The notes under the pieces were generated by a model. The model had not been told where the DNA came from. It did not search any database and saw only the letters and a program-made list of their open reading frames with translations. The position numbers and the translations under genes are program-made. Positions 63,228 through 64,000 of a DNA stretch of 64,000 nucleotides are shown here, one piece after another; within the stretch, counting starts at the first letter, position 1, and every line of letters begins with the position of its first letter. Location: NCBI RefSeq assembly GCF_004363655.1, contig NZ_SNZH01000001.1, forward strand, positions 54,569 through 118,568. Direction: 5' to 3'. This DNA comes from Tahibacter aquaticus (GTDB lineage: Bacteria; Pseudomonadota; Gammaproteobacteria; Xanthomonadales; Rhodanobacteraceae).

Positions 63228-64000
63228 TCAGTCGACTATCGCGTGCGGGATAAAGCGCGACGTATCTCGCGTGATCAGCGTAGTGTCCTCGCGTATGCCC
63301 ATGCCTGCGGCGCGGTCAGCGACGACCCAGCTGCCAATAACGGCATAGTTGCCGTCGAACTGCGGCAGAGGATGCGCGGCCTGGCGAACCCAGGGCGCGT
63401 CGTCGTAAGGGCCGGAAGCCACATGCTGGGTGCCGTCGGCCAGCAGCACGGTGACGTTGGCACCTTCGCGCGAGTACAGCGGCTTTCTGACCCAGCCCGG
63501 CGCCAGCACGCCACTGTCTCCGGTTTCGAAATGCGCTTCGAGCAGATTCGGGTGGCCGCGATGCTTTTGCCACAACAGCGGCAAAATCCCCTTGTTGCTC
63601 AGCAGCGTCTTCCACGGCGGTTCGATCAGCCGGATACCGGAACGCGGCAGCGACGGACCATAGCGGTCGGCGAAGAGAAATTCCAGCGGATAGAGCTTGA
63701 ACAGTGCCTCGATGACGTAGCTGTCCATATCGGTGAATCGGCCGTCCGAGGACAGGCCTATGTCTTCGATGGCGATGGTCCTGGTCGTGATGCCGGCCTG
63801 CTCGGCGCAGTCGCGCAGGTAGGCGATGGTGCCCTGGTCTTCGAGCGAATCGCGCACGGCGGAGAAGTACAGCGGCTTGGGCAGCTCCGGCGCGATCGTG
63901 CCCAGGGTCTCGACCAGCAGGTCCTGGATCAGGTTGTACTGGTCGGCATTGTCGGGCAGCAGTCCGCGCTGCTTCTGCTCGTCCAGCCATACCCATTGGA
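63228..64000 (-). CDS. Glutathionylspermidine synthase-family protein (N-terminus beyond window)
   Basis: About 257 C-terminal residues of an ATP-grasp GspS-like protein are present; I followed the frame to base 64000 without a stop. Visible family blocks are QWVWLDEQ, IEPPWKTLLSNKGILPLLW, YVRKPL-type (WVRKPLYSREGANV) and the end GMGIREDTTLITRDTSRFIPH. Stand-alone C-terminal-type proteins of this family (YgiC/YjfC-like) ligate amines or peptides using ATP; many have no proven substrate. The frame's internal GTG at 63857 is not the true start. Confidence 0.85.
   Translation of the reverse strand, partial: QWVWLDEQKQRGLLPDNADQYNLIQDLLVETLGTIAPELPKPLYFSAVRDSLEDQGTIAYLRDCAEQAGITTRTIAIEDIGLSSDGRFTDMDSYVIEALFKLYPLEFLFADRYGPSLPRSGIRLIEPPWKTLLSNKGILPLLWQKHRGHPNLLEAHFETGDSGVLAPGWVRKPLYSREGANVTVLLADGTQHVASGPYDDAPWVRQAAHPLPQFDGNYAVIGSWVVADRAAGMGIREDTTLITRDTSRFIPHAIVD

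Overview
The window is GC-rich, densely coded DNA with the gene repertoire of a free-living Gammaproteobacterium. A Rhodanobacteraceae/Xanthomonadaceae-like organism (Dokdonella/Tahibacter type) is my best guess. The basis is sugar and siderophore TonB-dependent receptors, paired M13 peptidases, an Rrf2-led SUF operon with SufU, a propeller-type sensor kinase and the AmgK/MurU recycling pair. This is inferred from gene content only; no rRNA or tRNA is present.

Region 1 (1-12540) is a sugar-utilisation locus. Leftward run an enolase-superfamily sugar-acid dehydratase, a TonB-dependent receptor, a sodium/solute symporter and two tandem GH30-like glycosidases; the outer one is cut by the window edge. 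Rightward run an IclR regulator fused to an SMP-30 lactonase, an SDR sugar dehydrogenase, a 2-keto-3-deoxygalactonokinase and a KDPGal aldolase. Together they supply every step of a De Ley-Doudoroff-type route: sugar, lactone, aldonate, KDGal, KDPGal, then pyruvate plus glyceraldehyde-3-phosphate. Two palindromes sharing GGAAC-N3-GTTC lie in the divergent promoter and before the receptor gene, and are the likely IclR operators. An SDR remnant lies at 12747.

Region 2 (12973-21315) is one giant secreted protein of 2780 aa with 18 repeats of exactly 115 aa, each holding an EF-hand-like calcium loop, and a C-terminal membrane tail. Region 3 (21316-31228) has ssb, a two-component-propeller histidine kinase, a BNR sialidase-like protein and a NarL-type regulator, then ispB, a SET-domain protein and a HutD-family protein.

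Region 4 (31364-39737) is an iron-responsive block: a PKHD hydroxylase and a siderophore receptor, then a PepSY / DUF2271 / DUF4198 / ApbE / membrane-anchored flavodoxin-reductase operon. Both transcription units start at promoters overlapped by Fur-box-like sequences with the same geometry. The DUF2271 protein carries a D-x-x-S-G-A-T flavinylation motif, which suggests an electron path from cytosol to periplasm. Region 5 (39973-47462) is a SUF iron-sulfur operon with an unusual zinc-ribbon membrane protein between sufB and sufC, plus GNAT and Rieske genes at its end.

Region 6 (47635-64000) has a secreted propeller protein, a CadC-like membrane regulator with a PD40 propeller, amgK-murU and an M1 peptidase. 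It continues with a Tat-exported amine oxidase, a class I amidotransferase, an MBL/beta-CASP hydrolase, twin M13 peptidases and the C-terminal part of a glutathionylspermidine-synthase-like protein.
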